The notes beneath the pieces are model-generated. The model did not search any database and had not been told where the DNA came from. It saw only the letters and a program-made list of their open reading frames with translations. A stretch of DNA of 64,000 nucleotides from Rhizobium terrae (lineage in GTDB: Bacteria; Pseudomonadota; Alphaproteobacteria; Rhizobiales; Rhizobiaceae): contig NZ_QJKM01000007.1 of the NCBI RefSeq assembly GCF_003425685.1, positions 124,001 to 188,000 of the forward strand, in the 5' to 3' direction. A program made the translations under genes and the position numbers. This document shows, in pieces, positions 35,897-46,147 of the stretch (positions are counted from its first letter, which is position 1; each line of letters starts with the position of its first letter).

Positions 35897-38653
35897 TCAC
35901 AGCGTGCGTGTGATATGCTCCACGCGGAAGCATTCGATGATGTCGCCGGCGCGGATGTCTTCGTAGTTCTCGAAGGCCATGCCGCATTCCTGGCCCATCG
36001 GCACTTCGGTGACTTCGTCCTTGAAGCGCTTGAGGGTCTTGAGCTTGCCTTCGTGGATGACGACGTTGTCGCGGATGAGGCGAACACCCGCCCCACGCTC
36101 GACCTTGCCGTCCGTGACGCGGCAACCGGCGACCTTGCCGACCTTGGTGATGTTGAACACCTCCAGGATTTCGGCATTGCCGAGGAAGGTTTCGCGGCGT
36201 TCCGGCGAGAGCAGGCCCGACATCGCCGCCTTCACGTCATCCACGAGGTCGTAGATGATGTTGTAGTAGCGGATCTCGATGCCGGAGCGGTCGGCGGCGG
36301 TCTTCGCCTGCGCATTGGCGCGGACGTTGAAGCCGATGATCGCCGCATCGGAAGCCTCAGCGAGCGAGATGTCCGACTCGGTGATGGCGCCGGCGCCCGA
36401 ATGCACGATGCGGGCCCGGACTTCGTCGGTGCCGAGCTTTTCGAGCGCACCGGCGATCGCCTCGATCGAACCCTGCACGTCGCCCTTGATGACCAGCGGG
36501 AACTCCTTCATGCCGGTGTTCTGCAGCTGGCTCATCATCTGTTCGAGCGAGCCGCGCTGGCCGGACTGGCGGGCAGCCGCCTTGTCGCGGGCAAGCCGCT
36601 GGCGGTACTCGGAGATCTCGCGGGCGCGGGCCTCGTTTTCGACGACGGCAAACCGGTCGCCGGCGGCGGGCGTGCCCGAGAGGCCGAGGACCTCGACCGG
36701 CATGGCCGGACCCGCTTCCTTGACGTGCTCGCCCTTGTCGGTGACGAGCGCGCGCACGCGGCCCCACTGGTCGCCGGCCACGATGATCTGGCCGGGCTTC
36801 AGCGTGCCCTTCTGGACGAGGACGGTCGCCACCGCACCGCGGCCGCGGTCGAGCTGCGCTTCGATGACAGTGCCTTCGGCGGTCCGGCTCGGATCGGCCT
36901 TGAGGTCGAGGATTTCGGCCTGCAGCAGGATCGCTTCGAGCAGCTTGTCGAGGTTCACCTTGTTCTTCGCCGAAACCTCGACGTCGAGCACTTCACCGCC
37001 CATCGATTCCACGAACACTTCGTGCTGCAGAAGCTGCTGGCGCACCCTGGCCGGGTTTGCCTCATGCTTGTCGATCTTGTTGATCGCCACGATGATCGGC
37101 ACGTTGGCCGCCTTGGCGTGATTGATGGACTCGATCGTCTGCGGCATCACGCTGTCGTCGGCCGCGACCACGAGGACCGCGATGTCCGTCGCCTGCGCAC
37201 CGCGGGCACGCATGGCCGTGAAGGCGGCGTGGCCGGGCGTGTCGATGAAGGTGATCTTCTGGCCGTTCTGTTCCACCTGATAGGCGCCGATATGCTGGGT
37301 GATGCCGCCGGCTTCGCCGGAGGCCACGTTGGCATGGCGGATGGCGTCGAGCAGCGAGGTCTTGCCGTGGTCGACGTGACCCATGATCGTCACGACCGGC
37401 GGGCGCGGCAGCATCTCGCCTGCGTCGTCGGCCTTGTTGAAGATGCCTTCTTCGACGTCGGATTCCGAAACGCGCTTGACGGTATGGCCGAATTCGCCGG
37501 CGATGAGTTCGGCAAGGTCGGCGTCGATGACGTCGCCCGGCTTCATCATCTGGCCTTCCTTCATCAGGTACTTGATGACGTCGACGGCGCGTTCGGACAT
37601 GCGCTGCGACAGTTCCTGAATGGTGATCGTCTCCGGCAGGATGACCTCGCGCATGACCTTCTCGCGCGGTTCCTGCATCTGGCTGCGGCGGAATTTCTCC
37701 TGCCGGCGACGCATGGAAGCGAGGGAGCGGCCGCGTGCGGGTGCGCCTTCTTCATCCACGTCGGCGGTGGTCACCGTCAGCTTGCCGCGGCGGCGGTCGT
37801 CTTCCTTCGGACGGGCCGGAACCTTGGCCGGAGCGGGGGTTGCCACGCGGCCACGTGCGGGCGCGCCGCGCGGCGGACCGCGATCGTCGTCATCGTCTTC
37901 GCCGCCCCTGCGGCCGCGGCCGGTAACGGGCGGAGTGCCGGGAGCCGGTGGCGTGCCGGGACGCGGAGCCTGCGGGCGGGCTTCCGCCGGACGCGCAGCC
38001 GGAGCTGCGGCACGTTCGGCAGGCTTTTCGGCGGCGGGAGCGGGAGCTGCGACCGGAGCCGGCTGTTCTTCGACGGCCGGCGCGGCCTTGGCCCTGGCCT
38101 CCGCTTCGGCGGCCAGCCGGGCGGCTTCCGCCGCTTCCTCTACCCTGCGGCGCTCTTCCTCCACCTTGCGGCGGGCGTCTTCCTCGGCACGGCGCTTGGC
38201 GTCCTCGGCGTCGCGCGCCTGGGCTTCCATCAGCGCGCGGCGGCGGGCTTCCATCTCGCCGGCGGAGAGGTCGTGCAGCACGGTGCCCGTAGGCCGCTGC
38301 TGCGGACGCTGCGGCTGCTGCGAGGGAGCAGGGCGATGGCCCTGGTTCTGCTGGGGCCGCTGGCCCTGCGGCGCGGGCTGGTGAATGCGCGGCGGCGGGC
38401 TGGACGGCTGCGGGCGCTGGGGCGCCGGCTGTGCGGCAGCCTCGACCGGCCGCTGCACCGGTGCCGCGGCAGGCGCGAACGCCGGCTTTTCGTCCATGGG
38501 CCGCGTCGGGCGCCGCTTCACGGTCTCGACGACGACTGCCTTGGTGCGGCCGCGCCCCATGTCCTGGCGCACAGTACCCTGGGTTACGCCTGAGGGCTTC
38601 AGGGTAAGGGTCTTCTTCACGCCCAGTGTCTTGTCGTCTTTGTTATCGGTCAT
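35897..38653 (-). CDS. infB: Translation initiation factor IF-2
   Basis: The 918-residue GTPase places initiator tRNA on the ribosome. A long N-terminal region (about 1-330) is rich in Pro, Arg, Ala and charged repeats; the IF2_N module is near 340-400. The G domain follows with GHVDHGKTS (G1, about 420), DTPGH (G3) and NKID (G4), then domains II-IV to the C-terminus. It is the last core gene of the rimP-nusA-ylxR-infB operon, 101 bp after ylxR. Confidence 0.98.
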   Translation of the reverse strand: MTDNKDDKTLGVKKTLTLKPSGVTQGTVRQDMGRGRTKAVVVETVKRRPTRPMDEKPAFAPAAAPVQRPVEAAAQPAPQRPQPSSPPPRIHQPAPQGQRPQQNQGHRPAPSQQPQRPQQRPTGTVLHDLSAGEMEARRRALMEAQARDAEDAKRRAEEDARRKVEEERRRVEEAAEAARLAAEAEARAKAAPAVEEQPAPVAAPAPAAEKPAERAAAPAARPAEARPQAPRPGTPPAPGTPPVTGRGRRGGEDDDDDRGPPRGAPARGRVATPAPAKVPARPKEDDRRRGKLTVTTADVDEEGAPARGRSLASMRRRQEKFRRSQMQEPREKVMREVILPETITIQELSQRMSERAVDVIKYLMKEGQMMKPGDVIDADLAELIAGEFGHTVKRVSESDVEEGIFNKADDAGEMLPRPPVVTIMGHVDHGKTSLLDAIRHANVASGEAGGITQHIGAYQVEQNGQKITFIDTPGHAAFTAMRARGAQATDIAVLVVAADDSVMPQTIESINHAKAANVPIIVAINKIDKHEANPARVRQQLLQHEVFVESMGGEVLDVEVSAKNKVNLDKLLEAILLQAEILDLKADPSRTAEGTVIEAQLDRGRGAVATVLVQKGTLKPGQIIVAGDQWGRVRALVTDKGEHVKEAGPAMPVEVLGLSGTPAAGDRFAVVENEARAREISEYRQRLARDKAAARQSGQRGSLEQMMSQLQNTGMKEFPLVIKGDVQGSIEAIAGALEKLGTDEVRARIVHSGAGAITESDISLAEASDAAIIGFNVRANAQAKTAADRSGIEIRYYNIIYDLVDDVKAAMSGLLSPERRETFLGNAEILEVFNITKVGKVAGCRVTDGKVERGAGVRLIRDNVVIHEGKLKTLKRFKDEVTEVPMGQECGMAFENYEDIRAGDIIECFRVEHITRTL

Positions 38654-38754
38654 TCCGTTCCTGTTCCTTCGGACGGGAACGGATGGCGACCATCAGCTCC
38701 CGTCAATAATATGCATTAATCCGGTACGGCGGCCGGCTGTCGCCGGTGACCGCA

Positions 38755-39459
38755 TCATTGTTCTGGCCGGCCAGCGCCGCTCCGTGCTCCGGATTGACCG
38801 CCATGGCGGTACCTTTCGAGCATGTTTGCGCGCTTCACTACACCCTCACCCGCCTGCCCTGCAAGCGCGCAAGCATGGATAAAAGCATTCTGGCCCATCA
38901 CTTCGTCCATTTCGGCTCCGGTGAAGAGCGAAAAGGACGGAATGTCTTCCCTTGCATCCGTTCCGAGCGTCCAGGCCTTGCGGGCCTGGTCGATTTTCCT
39001 GACGCCGTCGGCCGCCGCATCCGCCGCATGAAAGACGGCGAGTGCGGCACCCGAGCGCACCGCGGCATCCACTTTCATCGCCCCGGTGACGAACTGTCCG
39101 GCCTTGCGGGCGAGGTTCATCATGCCGGCGAGATCGGCTGCGATCAGCCGGTCGACGAGCGCGCCGAGATCGGCATCCGCCTTCGCCTCGGTCTTCAACG
39201 CCCGGGCGAAAAGCTTTTTCTGAACCGCCCGGTCGACAAGCGCCCGTTCGGGTTTGATCCAGCAGCCGCGGCCGGGAAGCTGGCGCTTCAGGTCGGGCAC
39301 CACCTTGCCGTCGGGCGAGGCGACGAAGCGGATCAGCGTTTCCGGAGATGCGGCCTCGCGGGTGACGATGCAGGTACGGTCGTTCACGATGCTGTCGTCC
39401 CACCCGTCGTCGTCATGTCCGTCATCACCGATGACCGGCTCGTTGACGAGCGGCATCAT
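38755..39459 (-). CDS. YlxR (DUF448) RNA-binding protein with L7Ae-like domain
   Basis: The 234-residue product joins an N-terminal YlxR domain (about 22-95: CIVTREAASPETLIRFV, then LPGRGCWIKPERA) to an L7Ae/L30e-like domain (about 105-190: MMNLARKAGQFVTGAMKVDA). The acidic lead [18 protein letters not shown] is typical of rhizobia. Its ATG overlaps the nusA stop. YlxR proteins bind RNA, and one has been reported as an RNase P modulator; the role here is inferred from operon position. Confidence 0.9.
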   Translation of the reverse strand: MMPLVNEPVIGDDGHDDDGWDDSIVNDRTCIVTREAASPETLIRFVASPDGKVVPDLKRQLPGRGCWIKPERALVDRAVQKKLFARALKTEAKADADLGALVDRLIAADLAGMMNLARKAGQFVTGAMKVDAAVRSGAALAVFHAADAAADGVRKIDQARKAWTLGTDAREDIPSFSLFTGAEMDEVMGQNAFIHACALAGQAGEGVVKRANMLERYRHGGQSGARSGAGRPEQ

Positions 39460-41066
39460 TCCTGCTCTGCGGTATCCGCCTCCTCGGCTTTCGGCTCGAC
39501 CTCTTCCTGGGCGAGGTCTTCCTCGGTGATCCAGCCTGCCAGAAGGCGGGCCTGGACGATCATGTTCTCGGCCTCGACGCGGGAGACGTCCATCTTCGAG
39601 AACAGGCCTTCGAACTTCTTCGTCTCGCCGTCCTTGCGCTCGCTCCAGCCGACCAGATCGTCGGCGGCGCAGCCCGCGAAGTCCTCGATCGTCTTGATGC
39701 CGTCCTGGCCGAGCGCCACCAGCATCTGGCCGGTCAGGCCGTTGATCTGGCGAAGCTCGTCCTGGACGCCCAGTTCCTTGCGCTTGGCGTCCATCTCGGC
39801 TTCGATCCGCTCGAGATATTCCTTGGCGCGCGTCTGGATCTCGTTGGCCGTGTCCTCGTCGAAACCGTCGATCGAGGAGATTTCGTCGAGATCGACGTAA
39901 GCCAGTTCCTCGACGGCCGCGAAGCCTTCGGAGGCCAGAACCTGGCCGACCATCTCGTCGACATCGAGGGCTTCCATGAAGAGGTTGGTGCGCTCGTTGA
40001 ATTCCTTCTGGCGGCGCTCCGATTCTTCGGCCTCGGTCATGATGTCGATGTCCCAGCCGGTGAGCTGCGAGGCGAGGCGGACGTTCTGGCCGCGGCGGCC
40101 GATGGCGAGCGACAGCTGCTCGTCGGGGACCACCACTTCGATGCGCTCGGCATCCTCGTCGAGGACCACCTTGGCGACTTCGGCCGGCTGCAGCGCATTG
40201 ACGATGAACGACGCCGGATCCTGGGACCACGGAATGATGTCGATCTTTTCGCCCTGCAGCTCGCCGACGACGGCCTGGACGCGGGAACCGCGCATGCCGA
40301 CGCAGGCGCCGACCGGATCGATCGACGAGTCGTTCGAGATGACGGCGATCTTGGCGCGCGAACCCGGATCGCGGGCGACCGACTTGATCTGGATGATGCC
40401 GTCGTAGATTTCCGGCACTTCCATGGTGAACAGCTTCACCATGAACTGCGGATGGGTGCGCGACAGGAAGATCTGCGGGCCGCGCTGCTCGCGGCGCACG
40501 TCGTAGACATAGGCGCGGACGCGATCGCCATAGCGCATGTTCTCGCGCGGGATCATTTCGTCGCGGCGGATGATGCCTTCGCCGCGGCCGAGGTCGACGA
40601 TGACGTTGCCGTATTCGACGCGCTTGACCGTGCCGTTGACGATCTCGCCGACGCGGTCCTTGAATTCGTCGAACTGGCGGTCGCGCTCGGCCTCGCGCAC
40701 CTTCTGCACGATCACCTGCTTGGCCGACTGGGCGGCGATGCGGCCGAAATCCATCGGCGGCAGCGGATCGGCGATGAAGTCGCCGATCTTGGCGTCCGGG
40801 TTGCGGTCGCGGGCAAGCGTCAGCGGGATCTGCGTGCCGTAGTCCTCGGCGGCCTCGACGACTTCCAGCAGGCGCTGGAGGCGGATTTCGCCGGTCTTGG
40901 AATTGATGTCGGCGCGGATATTGGTTTCCGAACCGTAACGGGAGCGGGCGGCCTTCTGGATGGCGTCGGCCATCGCAGCCAGCACGATCTCGCGGTCGAT
41001 GACCTTTTCGCGGGCCACAGCATCTGCGATCTGCAGAAGTTCAAGCCGGTTTGCGCTCACTGCCAT
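39456..41066 (-). CDS. nusA: Transcription termination/antitermination factor NusA
   Basis: The 536-residue protein has an N-terminal RNA-polymerase-binding domain (1-125), an S1 domain (about 135-200), two KH domains (about 230-370, including [18 protein letters not shown] and [18 protein letters not shown]) and a C-terminal helical repeat region with an acidic tail. The ATG at 41066 begins [20 protein letters not shown]; the frame is open further upstream but that part is not NusA-like. It lies 71 bp after rimP. Confidence 0.97.
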   Translation of the reverse strand: MAVSANRLELLQIADAVAREKVIDREIVLAAMADAIQKAARSRYGSETNIRADINSKTGEIRLQRLLEVVEAAEDYGTQIPLTLARDRNPDAKIGDFIADPLPPMDFGRIAAQSAKQVIVQKVREAERDRQFDEFKDRVGEIVNGTVKRVEYGNVIVDLGRGEGIIRRDEMIPRENMRYGDRVRAYVYDVRREQRGPQIFLSRTHPQFMVKLFTMEVPEIYDGIIQIKSVARDPGSRAKIAVISNDSSIDPVGACVGMRGSRVQAVVGELQGEKIDIIPWSQDPASFIVNALQPAEVAKVVLDEDAERIEVVVPDEQLSLAIGRRGQNVRLASQLTGWDIDIMTEAEESERRQKEFNERTNLFMEALDVDEMVGQVLASEGFAAVEELAYVDLDEISSIDGFDEDTANEIQTRAKEYLERIEAEMDAKRKELGVQDELRQINGLTGQMLVALGQDGIKTIEDFAGCAADDLVGWSERKDGETKKFEGLFSKMDVSRVEAENMIVQARLLAGWITEEDLAQEEVEPKAEEADTAEQE

Positions 41067-41137
41067 TGTCGTTGGTCTCCGTAGATCGAAATCTTGTCGG
41101 CCCTCTCCCTGGGACAAAGGCCGGTTCGGTTGTTCGG

Positions 41138-41731
41138 TTATTCGTCGTCTTCTTGTTCGTCGTTCTGGTTCGCAGCCTGCTGCTTGGCGAGCTTGTCGGC
41201 TCGAAGCGCGTCGCGGATCAGGTCGTCCGTCAGAATGAGCTTTGCCTCGGCCAGAGCCGAGAACGGGATCGTGACCCTGGGTTCCTCGCCATAGGCGACC
41301 TGGTCGCGCTCGAGCGTGAAACCGTCTTCGTTTGCTTCCGTGATCCTGCCGCGGAACCGCTTGCGGTTGTCGATCATGATCGACGTCTCGCATTTGACCA
41401 GATGGCTCGTCCAGCGGGTGAAATCCGACTTGCGGACCATCGGGCGGTCGATGCCCGGCGAGGACACTTCCAGATGATACGCCTTATCGATCGGATCTTC
41501 CACATCGAGAACCGGCGAAATGGCCGTCGATACGGCTTCACAGCCTTCGACGTCCATCGTGCCGTCGTTGCGTTCGGCCATGATCTGCAGCGTCGCGCCG
41601 TTCTGGTTGAGCATTCTCACCCGCACCAGCCGGTAATCCATGGCGGTAAGCACCGGCTCGATGATTTCGGCGATCCTGAGGTCAAGCCCGGTCTCGACGA
41701 TGAGGCGAGGCTCGTTTTCGGTCTGGTGCAT
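41138..41731 (-). CDS. rimP: Ribosome maturation factor RimP
   Basis: The 197-residue protein helps 30S assembly. The N-terminal alpha/beta domain carries [13 protein letters not shown] (about 85-97), the family hallmark, and the C-terminal SH3-like domain is followed by an acidic Gln/Asp/Glu tail. The ATG at 41731 was chosen because GGAGAGCTC precedes it; an ATG at 41749 is in frame. First gene of the rimP-nusA-ylxR-infB operon. Confidence 0.93.
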   Translation of the reverse strand: MHQTENEPRLIVETGLDLRIAEIIEPVLTAMDYRLVRVRMLNQNGATLQIMAERNDGTMDVEGCEAVSTAISPVLDVEDPIDKAYHLEVSSPGIDRPMVRKSDFTRWTSHLVKCETSIMIDNRKRFRGRITEANEDGFTLERDQVAYGEEPRVTIPFSALAEAKLILTDDLIRDALRADKLAKQQAANQNDEQEDDE

Positions 41732-41796
41732 GAGCTCTCCGGCAATCATTGCCCAAAATCCGGCACGCCGGACCAGGGATAGAGAGATCGCCTAAC

Positions 41797-41828
41797 AAAA
41801 AAGAGCGGGTCCGGGAGGGCCCACTCTT
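41797..41828 (-). terminator. Early terminator in the rimP leader (attenuator candidate)
   Basis: On the minus strand AAGAGTGGG pairs with CCCGCTCTT (one G-U) around the loop CCCTCCCGGA and runs into TTTTTT. It lies 65 bp before rimP and about 20 bases after the likely transcription start. No gene on this strand ends upstream of it, so it looks like a leader terminator rather than the end of another unit. Confidence 0.65.
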
Positions 41829-41854
41829 CATCGGACGATCAAGAATATGGCCTG

Positions 41855-41883
41855 CATATACGCTTTCGGGGCCTGCATTGCAA
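41855..41883 (-). promoter_or_regulatory. Candidate promoter of the rimP-nusA-ylxR-infB operon
   Basis: On the minus strand TTGCAA (41883-41878), a 17-base spacer and TATATG (41860-41855) form a good vegetative-type promoter. Transcription would start near 41848 and meet the leader terminator almost at once. Confidence 0.5.
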
Positions 41884-42042
41884 GGGTTCGTGTTCGCGCG
41901 GGCGCCGGGCCTGCGTCCGGATCGCCCGACGTGACCCGAAGATCCGGGCGCGGTCGGTCACCGGATGCGTCCAATCCGCTGGAATTCCCTCTTCAAAAGC
42001 CTATAACCGTTCGCAGCGACGCACGAATAACGAGGACGCAAA

Positions 42043-43674
42043 GTGCCTGACCGCATATCGACCCTGGCTCCCTTCCGGCACCGGACGTTCAGGACGATAT
42101 GGATCGCCAGCCTTGCCTCGAATTTCGGCGGCCTCATCCAGGCCGTCGGCGCCGCCTGGATGATGACGTCGATTTCCGATTCGGAAGACATGGTAGCCCT
42201 CGTCCAGGCGTCGACAGCCGCGCCCATCATGCTCTTTTCGCTGATTTCGGGCGCGCTCGCCGACAACGTCAACCGGCGCAGCCTGATGCTCACGGCCCAG
42301 GCTTTCATGCTGGTCGTGTCGATAACGCTGACGGTCTTCGCCTATCTCGATCTCCTGACGCCCTGGCTGCTCCTGGCCTTCACCTTCCTGCTCGGCTGCG
42401 GCGTGGCGCTCAACAATCCCGCCTGGCAGGCATCGGTCGGCGACATGGTCCCGCGCGAGGTCCTGCCGGCGGCTGTCACCATCAACAGCGTCGGTTTCAA
42501 CATCACCCGCAGCGTCGGCCCGGCGGTCGGCGGCGCGATCGTCGCCGCCGCGGGCGCCGCTGCTGCCTTCGCCGTCAATGCCTGCAGCTATCTGGCGCTG
42601 ATCTTCGCGCTGTCGCGCTGGAAACCGGAAGTGCGCGAAAACCCCCTGCCGCGCGAAACCCTGCTGAGGGCGATCTCCGCCGGCCTCGGTTATGTCGCGA
42701 TGTCGCCGAACATCACCAACGTGCTCTTCCGCGGGCTCGTCTTCGGCCTTTCCGCCAGCGCCATCCTCGCCCTTCTGCCGATCGTTGCGCGCGATCTCGT
42801 CTCCGGCGGCCCGCTCACCTACGGCGTCATGCTGGGGGCCTTCGGGGTCGGCGCCATCGGCGGGGCCATGGCCAATTCGCGGCTGCGCGAAAAACTGTCG
42901 AGCGAATCGATCGTCCGCCTGTCCTTCCTCGGCTTCGCGGCAAGTGCGGCGGTCATCGGCGCGAGCTCCAGCACGGCGCTGACGGCGCTCGTGCTCCTTG
43001 TTCCCGGCGCCTGCTGGGTGCTGGCCCTTTCGCTGTTCAACACCACCGTGCAGCTGTCCACCCCGCGCTGGGTGGTCGGCCGGGCGCTTTCCTTCTATCA
43101 GACCGCCACGTTCGGCGGCATTGCCGGCGGCAGCTGGCTCTGGGGCGTCCTGTCGGATGCTTTCGGCGTCTCGATCGCCCTCACGCTGTCGAGCTTGGCG
43201 ATGATGTTCGGCGCCCTGATCGGCCTGCGGCTTCCGCTGCCGCAGTTCGCCGATATCAACCTCGATCCGCTCAACCGGTTCAACGAACCGCTCCTGAAAC
43301 TCGATCTCCAGCCGCGCAGCGGCCCGATCGTCTCGCTGGTGGACTATATCATCGCCGACGAGGACGTGCCGGAATTCCTGACGCTGATGTCGCGCCGCCG
43401 CCGCATCCGCATCCGCGACGGCGCCCGCCAATGGGCGCTGATGCGCGATCTCGAACATCCCGAGATCTGGACGGAAACCTATCACACCGCCACCTGGGCC
43501 GATTACGTGCGACACAACCAGCGCCGCACCCAGGCGGATGCCGAGGCCTGGGATGCGATCCGCGCCCTGCATCGCGGCGAGGAGGGGCCGCGCGTCCACC
43601 GGATGATCGAACGCCAGACGATACCGCCGGCCGACGACGTTTTCCACAAATCGCCGCCCGATCTGCATCACTGA
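42043..43674 (+). CDS. MFS exporter with C-terminal ferredoxin-like domain (MFS_3/DUF894 type)
   Basis: The 543-residue protein has 12 likely membrane helices (about 15-400), including the MFS loop ADNVNRRSLML after helix 2. A soluble C-terminal part (about 430-543) begins VDYIIADEDVPEFLTLMSRR and matches the extra domain of the enterobactin-exporter-like MFS_3 group. The start is a GTG at 42043 after GAGGACG. It diverges from the rimP operon. Export of a siderophore or drug is only a family-level expectation. Confidence 0.88.
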   Translation: MPDRISTLAPFRHRTFRTIWIASLASNFGGLIQAVGAAWMMTSISDSEDMVALVQASTAAPIMLFSLISGALADNVNRRSLMLTAQAFMLVVSITLTVFAYLDLLTPWLLLAFTFLLGCGVALNNPAWQASVGDMVPREVLPAAVTINSVGFNITRSVGPAVGGAIVAAAGAAAAFAVNACSYLALIFALSRWKPEVRENPLPRETLLRAISAGLGYVAMSPNITNVLFRGLVFGLSASAILALLPIVARDLVSGGPLTYGVMLGAFGVGAIGGAMANSRLREKLSSESIVRLSFLGFAASAAVIGASSSTALTALVLLVPGACWVLALSLFNTTVQLSTPRWVVGRALSFYQTATFGGIAGGSWLWGVLSDAFGVSIALTLSSLAMMFGALIGLRLPLPQFADINLDPLNRFNEPLLKLDLQPRSGPIVSLVDYIIADEDVPEFLTLMSRRRRIRIRDGARQWALMRDLEHPEIWTETYHTATWADYVRHNQRRTQADAEAWDAIRALHRGEEGPRVHRMIERQTIPPADDVFHKSPPDLHH

Positions 43675-43689
43675 GCCGGTACTGAGCCG

Positions 43690-44145
43690 ATGACCTCGTT
43701 CCGGAAAGCCCGCCACGCCGATCTTCCCGCCATCGTCCGCCTTCTGGCGGACGACATGCTCGGCCGGTCGCGCGAAACCGTCTCCGATCCGGTCCATCCG
43801 CGTTACGAACAGGCGTTCGCGGCGATCGAGGCCGATGCCAACCAGCTGCTTGCGGTCGCCGTGGATGGGGAAGGCGGAATTGCCGGCTGCCTGCAGCTCT
43901 CCTTCATTCCCGGCCTGTCGCGCACGGGCATGTGGCGCGCCCAGATCGAAAGCGTGCGGATCGCCGAAGTCCATCGCGGCGGCGGGCTCGGATCGCGCTT
44001 CATCGAATGGGCGGTGGAACGGGCCGTCGAACGTGGCTGCCGCCTCGTGCGGCTCACCTCCGACAAGACCCGGCCGGACGCCATCCGTTTTTACGAGAAA
44101 CTCGGCTTCACCGCCGACCACGAGGGTCTGAAGCGGAGCCTCTGA
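43690..44145 (+). CDS. GNAT-family N-acetyltransferase
   Basis: A 151-residue GNAT protein. FRKARHADLPAIVRLL opens the fold, IESVRIAEVHRGGGLGSRFI (about 85-104) is the acetyl-CoA loop (motif A), and RFYEKLGFTADHEGLKRSL is the usual C-terminus. It follows the MFS gene by 15 bp and may be co-transcribed with it. Substrate unknown. Confidence 0.9.
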   Translation: MTSFRKARHADLPAIVRLLADDMLGRSRETVSDPVHPRYEQAFAAIEADANQLLAVAVDGEGGIAGCLQLSFIPGLSRTGMWRAQIESVRIAEVHRGGGLGSRFIEWAVERAVERGCRLVRLTSDKTRPDAIRFYEKLGFTADHEGLKRSL

Positions 44146-44152
44146 GGCCCCG

Positions 44153-45415
44153 TCAGCGGATCTTTCCTTTCAGCGAAGGGTCCGGAAAGCAGGTCGGCGA
44201 AAGTCCGTTCTTCGCCTGCCAGTCGCCCAGCGCCCGGCGTGTTTTGTAGCCCGGCAGCCCGTCGACATTGCCGACATCGTAGCCCTTGGCGACGAGCGCC
44301 TTCTGCATGGCGAGCACGTCGGAGCGCAGCATCTTGCCGATATCGCCCCATGGTGCTCGGAACGGCCCGGCGCCGGAGGCGATCCGGTCGGCGAGATTGC
44401 CGATGAACAGAGCGTAGAGATCCGAGTTGTTGTATTCCTTGAGCACGTAGAAATTCGGCGTGACGATGAATTCCGGTCCGTGCCGCCCGGCCGGCACCAG
44501 CATCATCCCGTCGGCCTTCAGGTCGCCGCTCGGAAACGGCTTGCCGGAAATGCGGCCGATGCCTTTCGACGCCCAGGCGGAAACCGGCTGCGCCCTGTCG
44601 GGCCCTTCCTGCGCGCAGGTGATATAAGTCGGAATGCTGACTTCGAACCCCCAGTCGCGACCGCGCTGCCAGCCTTCCTTCTGGAGGTAGTGGGCGATCG
44701 AGGCGAGCGCATCCGGCACCGAGTTCCAGATGTCCGGATGGCCGTCCTTGTCGAAGTCGACGGCGTATTTCAGATAGCTCGAGGGCATGAACTGCGGCTG
44801 GCCGAGCGCGCCGGCCCAGGAGCCTTTCATCGCCGCCGCGTCCACGTCGCCGCGTTCGATCATCTTCAGCGCCGCGATCAGTTCCTCGCGGAACATTTGC
44901 CTGCGCGTCGACATGAAGGCTTTGGTGGCGAGCACCTGCACGGCGGAATAGGGCAGTTTTGCCCTTCCGAAGCCCGATTCGCGCCCCCAGATCGCAACGA
45001 TGATCTCGCCCGGAACGCCATAGGCGGCCTCGATCCGCTTCAATGTGGCGGCATGGGTCGCGGCCAGTCCGCGGCCGGTCGCGGCGAGCGTCTGCAGCCG
45101 CTTTTCGTTGAAATAGGCGCCCGGCGAGGAAAATTCCGCCTGGGTCTGGTCCTGTTCCTTCGGCGGGCTTGTCCCCGGCGGCACCAGATCTGGCAGGCTC
45201 CAGTTCAACGTCACGCCCTTGAACGCCGCAGTCAGCGTCTTCTCGGAAATCCCGGCTTTCCCGGCCTCGGGTCCCAGATCGCCGGCGATCCATTGCTGGA
45301 ATTGTTTTTCCACTTCGGGCCTGTTCTGGGCGAGCGCGGGGAGGGGAAGGAGGGCCGTGAATATGGCGAAAACCAATGCGGCGACTCGCCTGAAGGCACC
45401 CCCGAACGTGCTCAT
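44153..45415 (-). CDS. Lytic murein transglycosylase, MltB/SLT_3 type, with peptidoglycan-binding domain
   Basis: The 420-residue precursor has a Sec signal (about 1-30, ending LPALAQ). The transglycosylase domain (about 38-335) has the catalytic Glu in AIWGRESGFGR, then GSWAGALGQPQFMPSSYLKYAVDFD; a PG_binding_1 domain at about 350-405 (DVLAMQKALVAKGYDVGNVDGLPG) follows. It cleaves glycan strands in the periplasm to 1,6-anhydroMurNAc ends. The ATG at 45415 was preferred as GGAGG is six bases upstream; an ATG at 45421 is too close to it. Confidence 0.92.
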   Translation of the reverse strand: MSTFGGAFRRVAALVFAIFTALLPLPALAQNRPEVEKQFQQWIAGDLGPEAGKAGISEKTLTAAFKGVTLNWSLPDLVPPGTSPPKEQDQTQAEFSSPGAYFNEKRLQTLAATGRGLAATHAATLKRIEAAYGVPGEIIVAIWGRESGFGRAKLPYSAVQVLATKAFMSTRRQMFREELIAALKMIERGDVDAAAMKGSWAGALGQPQFMPSSYLKYAVDFDKDGHPDIWNSVPDALASIAHYLQKEGWQRGRDWGFEVSIPTYITCAQEGPDRAQPVSAWASKGIGRISGKPFPSGDLKADGMMLVPAGRHGPEFIVTPNFYVLKEYNNSDLYALFIGNLADRIASGAGPFRAPWGDIGKMLRSDVLAMQKALVAKGYDVGNVDGLPGYKTRRALGDWQAKNGLSPTCFPDPSLKGKIR

Positions 45416-45487
45416 CGTCATCCTCCTCGATATTCCACCAGACAAACCGGAGGAGACATGTCTCAACATGCTTCAGCCTCCTCGAAA

Positions 45488-46093
45488 CTATATCGCCGTC
45501 CGCGCCCGCAGCGCCGCCGTCAGCGTGCCCTCGTCGAGATAGTCGAGCTCGCCGCCCACCGGCACCCCGTGCGCCAGCCGCGTGATCTTCACGGCGATCC
45601 CCGAAAGCTGGTCGGTTATATAGTGCGCTGTCGTCTGTCCCTCGACGGTCGCATTCACCGCGATGATGATCTCGCGGACCGTCCCCTCGTTCACCCGGTC
45701 GATCAGCCCGCGGATGTTGAGGTCGTCGGGGCCGATGCCGTCGAGCGGCGAGAGCGTGCCGCCGAGCACATGATAGGCGGCGTTCATCGCGCCGGCGCGT
45801 TCCAGCGCCCAGAGATCGGAGACGTCTTCCACCACGATCAGCACGGATTGGTCGCGGCGGATATCGGTGCAGACGGTGCAGGGATCGGTCGTGTCCACGT
45901 TGCCGCAGCGCGAACAGACCTTCACTTTGTCATACGCCTCGCCCATCGCGTGGGAGAGCGGCCCGAGCAGTTGCTCCTTCTTCTTGATGAGGTGCAGCGC
46001 CGCCCGGCGGGCCGAGCGCGGCCCGAGGCCCGGTACCTTTGCCAGAAGCTGAATGAGTTTTTCGATTTCGGGGCCGGTGACTCGCTTTGCCAT
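45488..46093 (-). CDS. recR: Recombination mediator RecR
   Basis: The 201-residue protein works with RecF/RecO to load RecA on gapped DNA. It has the N-terminal HhH region ([20 protein letters not shown]), the C4 zinc finger [16 protein letters not shown] (about 57-72), a Toprim domain starting [10 protein letters not shown] and a Walker-B-like C-terminus ([19 protein letters not shown]). In many bacteria it follows dnaX-ybaB; here three kilobases of other genes lie between. Confidence 0.97.
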   Translation of the reverse strand: MAKRVTGPEIEKLIQLLAKVPGLGPRSARRAALHLIKKKEQLLGPLSHAMGEAYDKVKVCSRCGNVDTTDPCTVCTDIRRDQSVLIVVEDVSDLWALERAGAMNAAYHVLGGTLSPLDGIGPDDLNIRGLIDRVNEGTVREIIIAVNATVEGQTTAHYITDQLSGIAVKITRLAHGVPVGGELDYLDEGTLTAALRARTAI

Positions 46094-46147
46094 ATTCTCC
46101 CTTTAGCCCATATGTTTGACGAACGGAATCACGGAAGGACCTGTCCG

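Noticed and set aside
41750..42042. Initiator tRNA (metY) upstream of rimP, as in E. coli
   Set aside because: No cloverleaf could be built; the structured part is an intrinsic terminator.
44480..46147. Long upstream extension of the MOSC frame
   Set aside because: It runs antisense through the transglycosylase and recR genes; the MOSC domain and a proper start begin at 46148.
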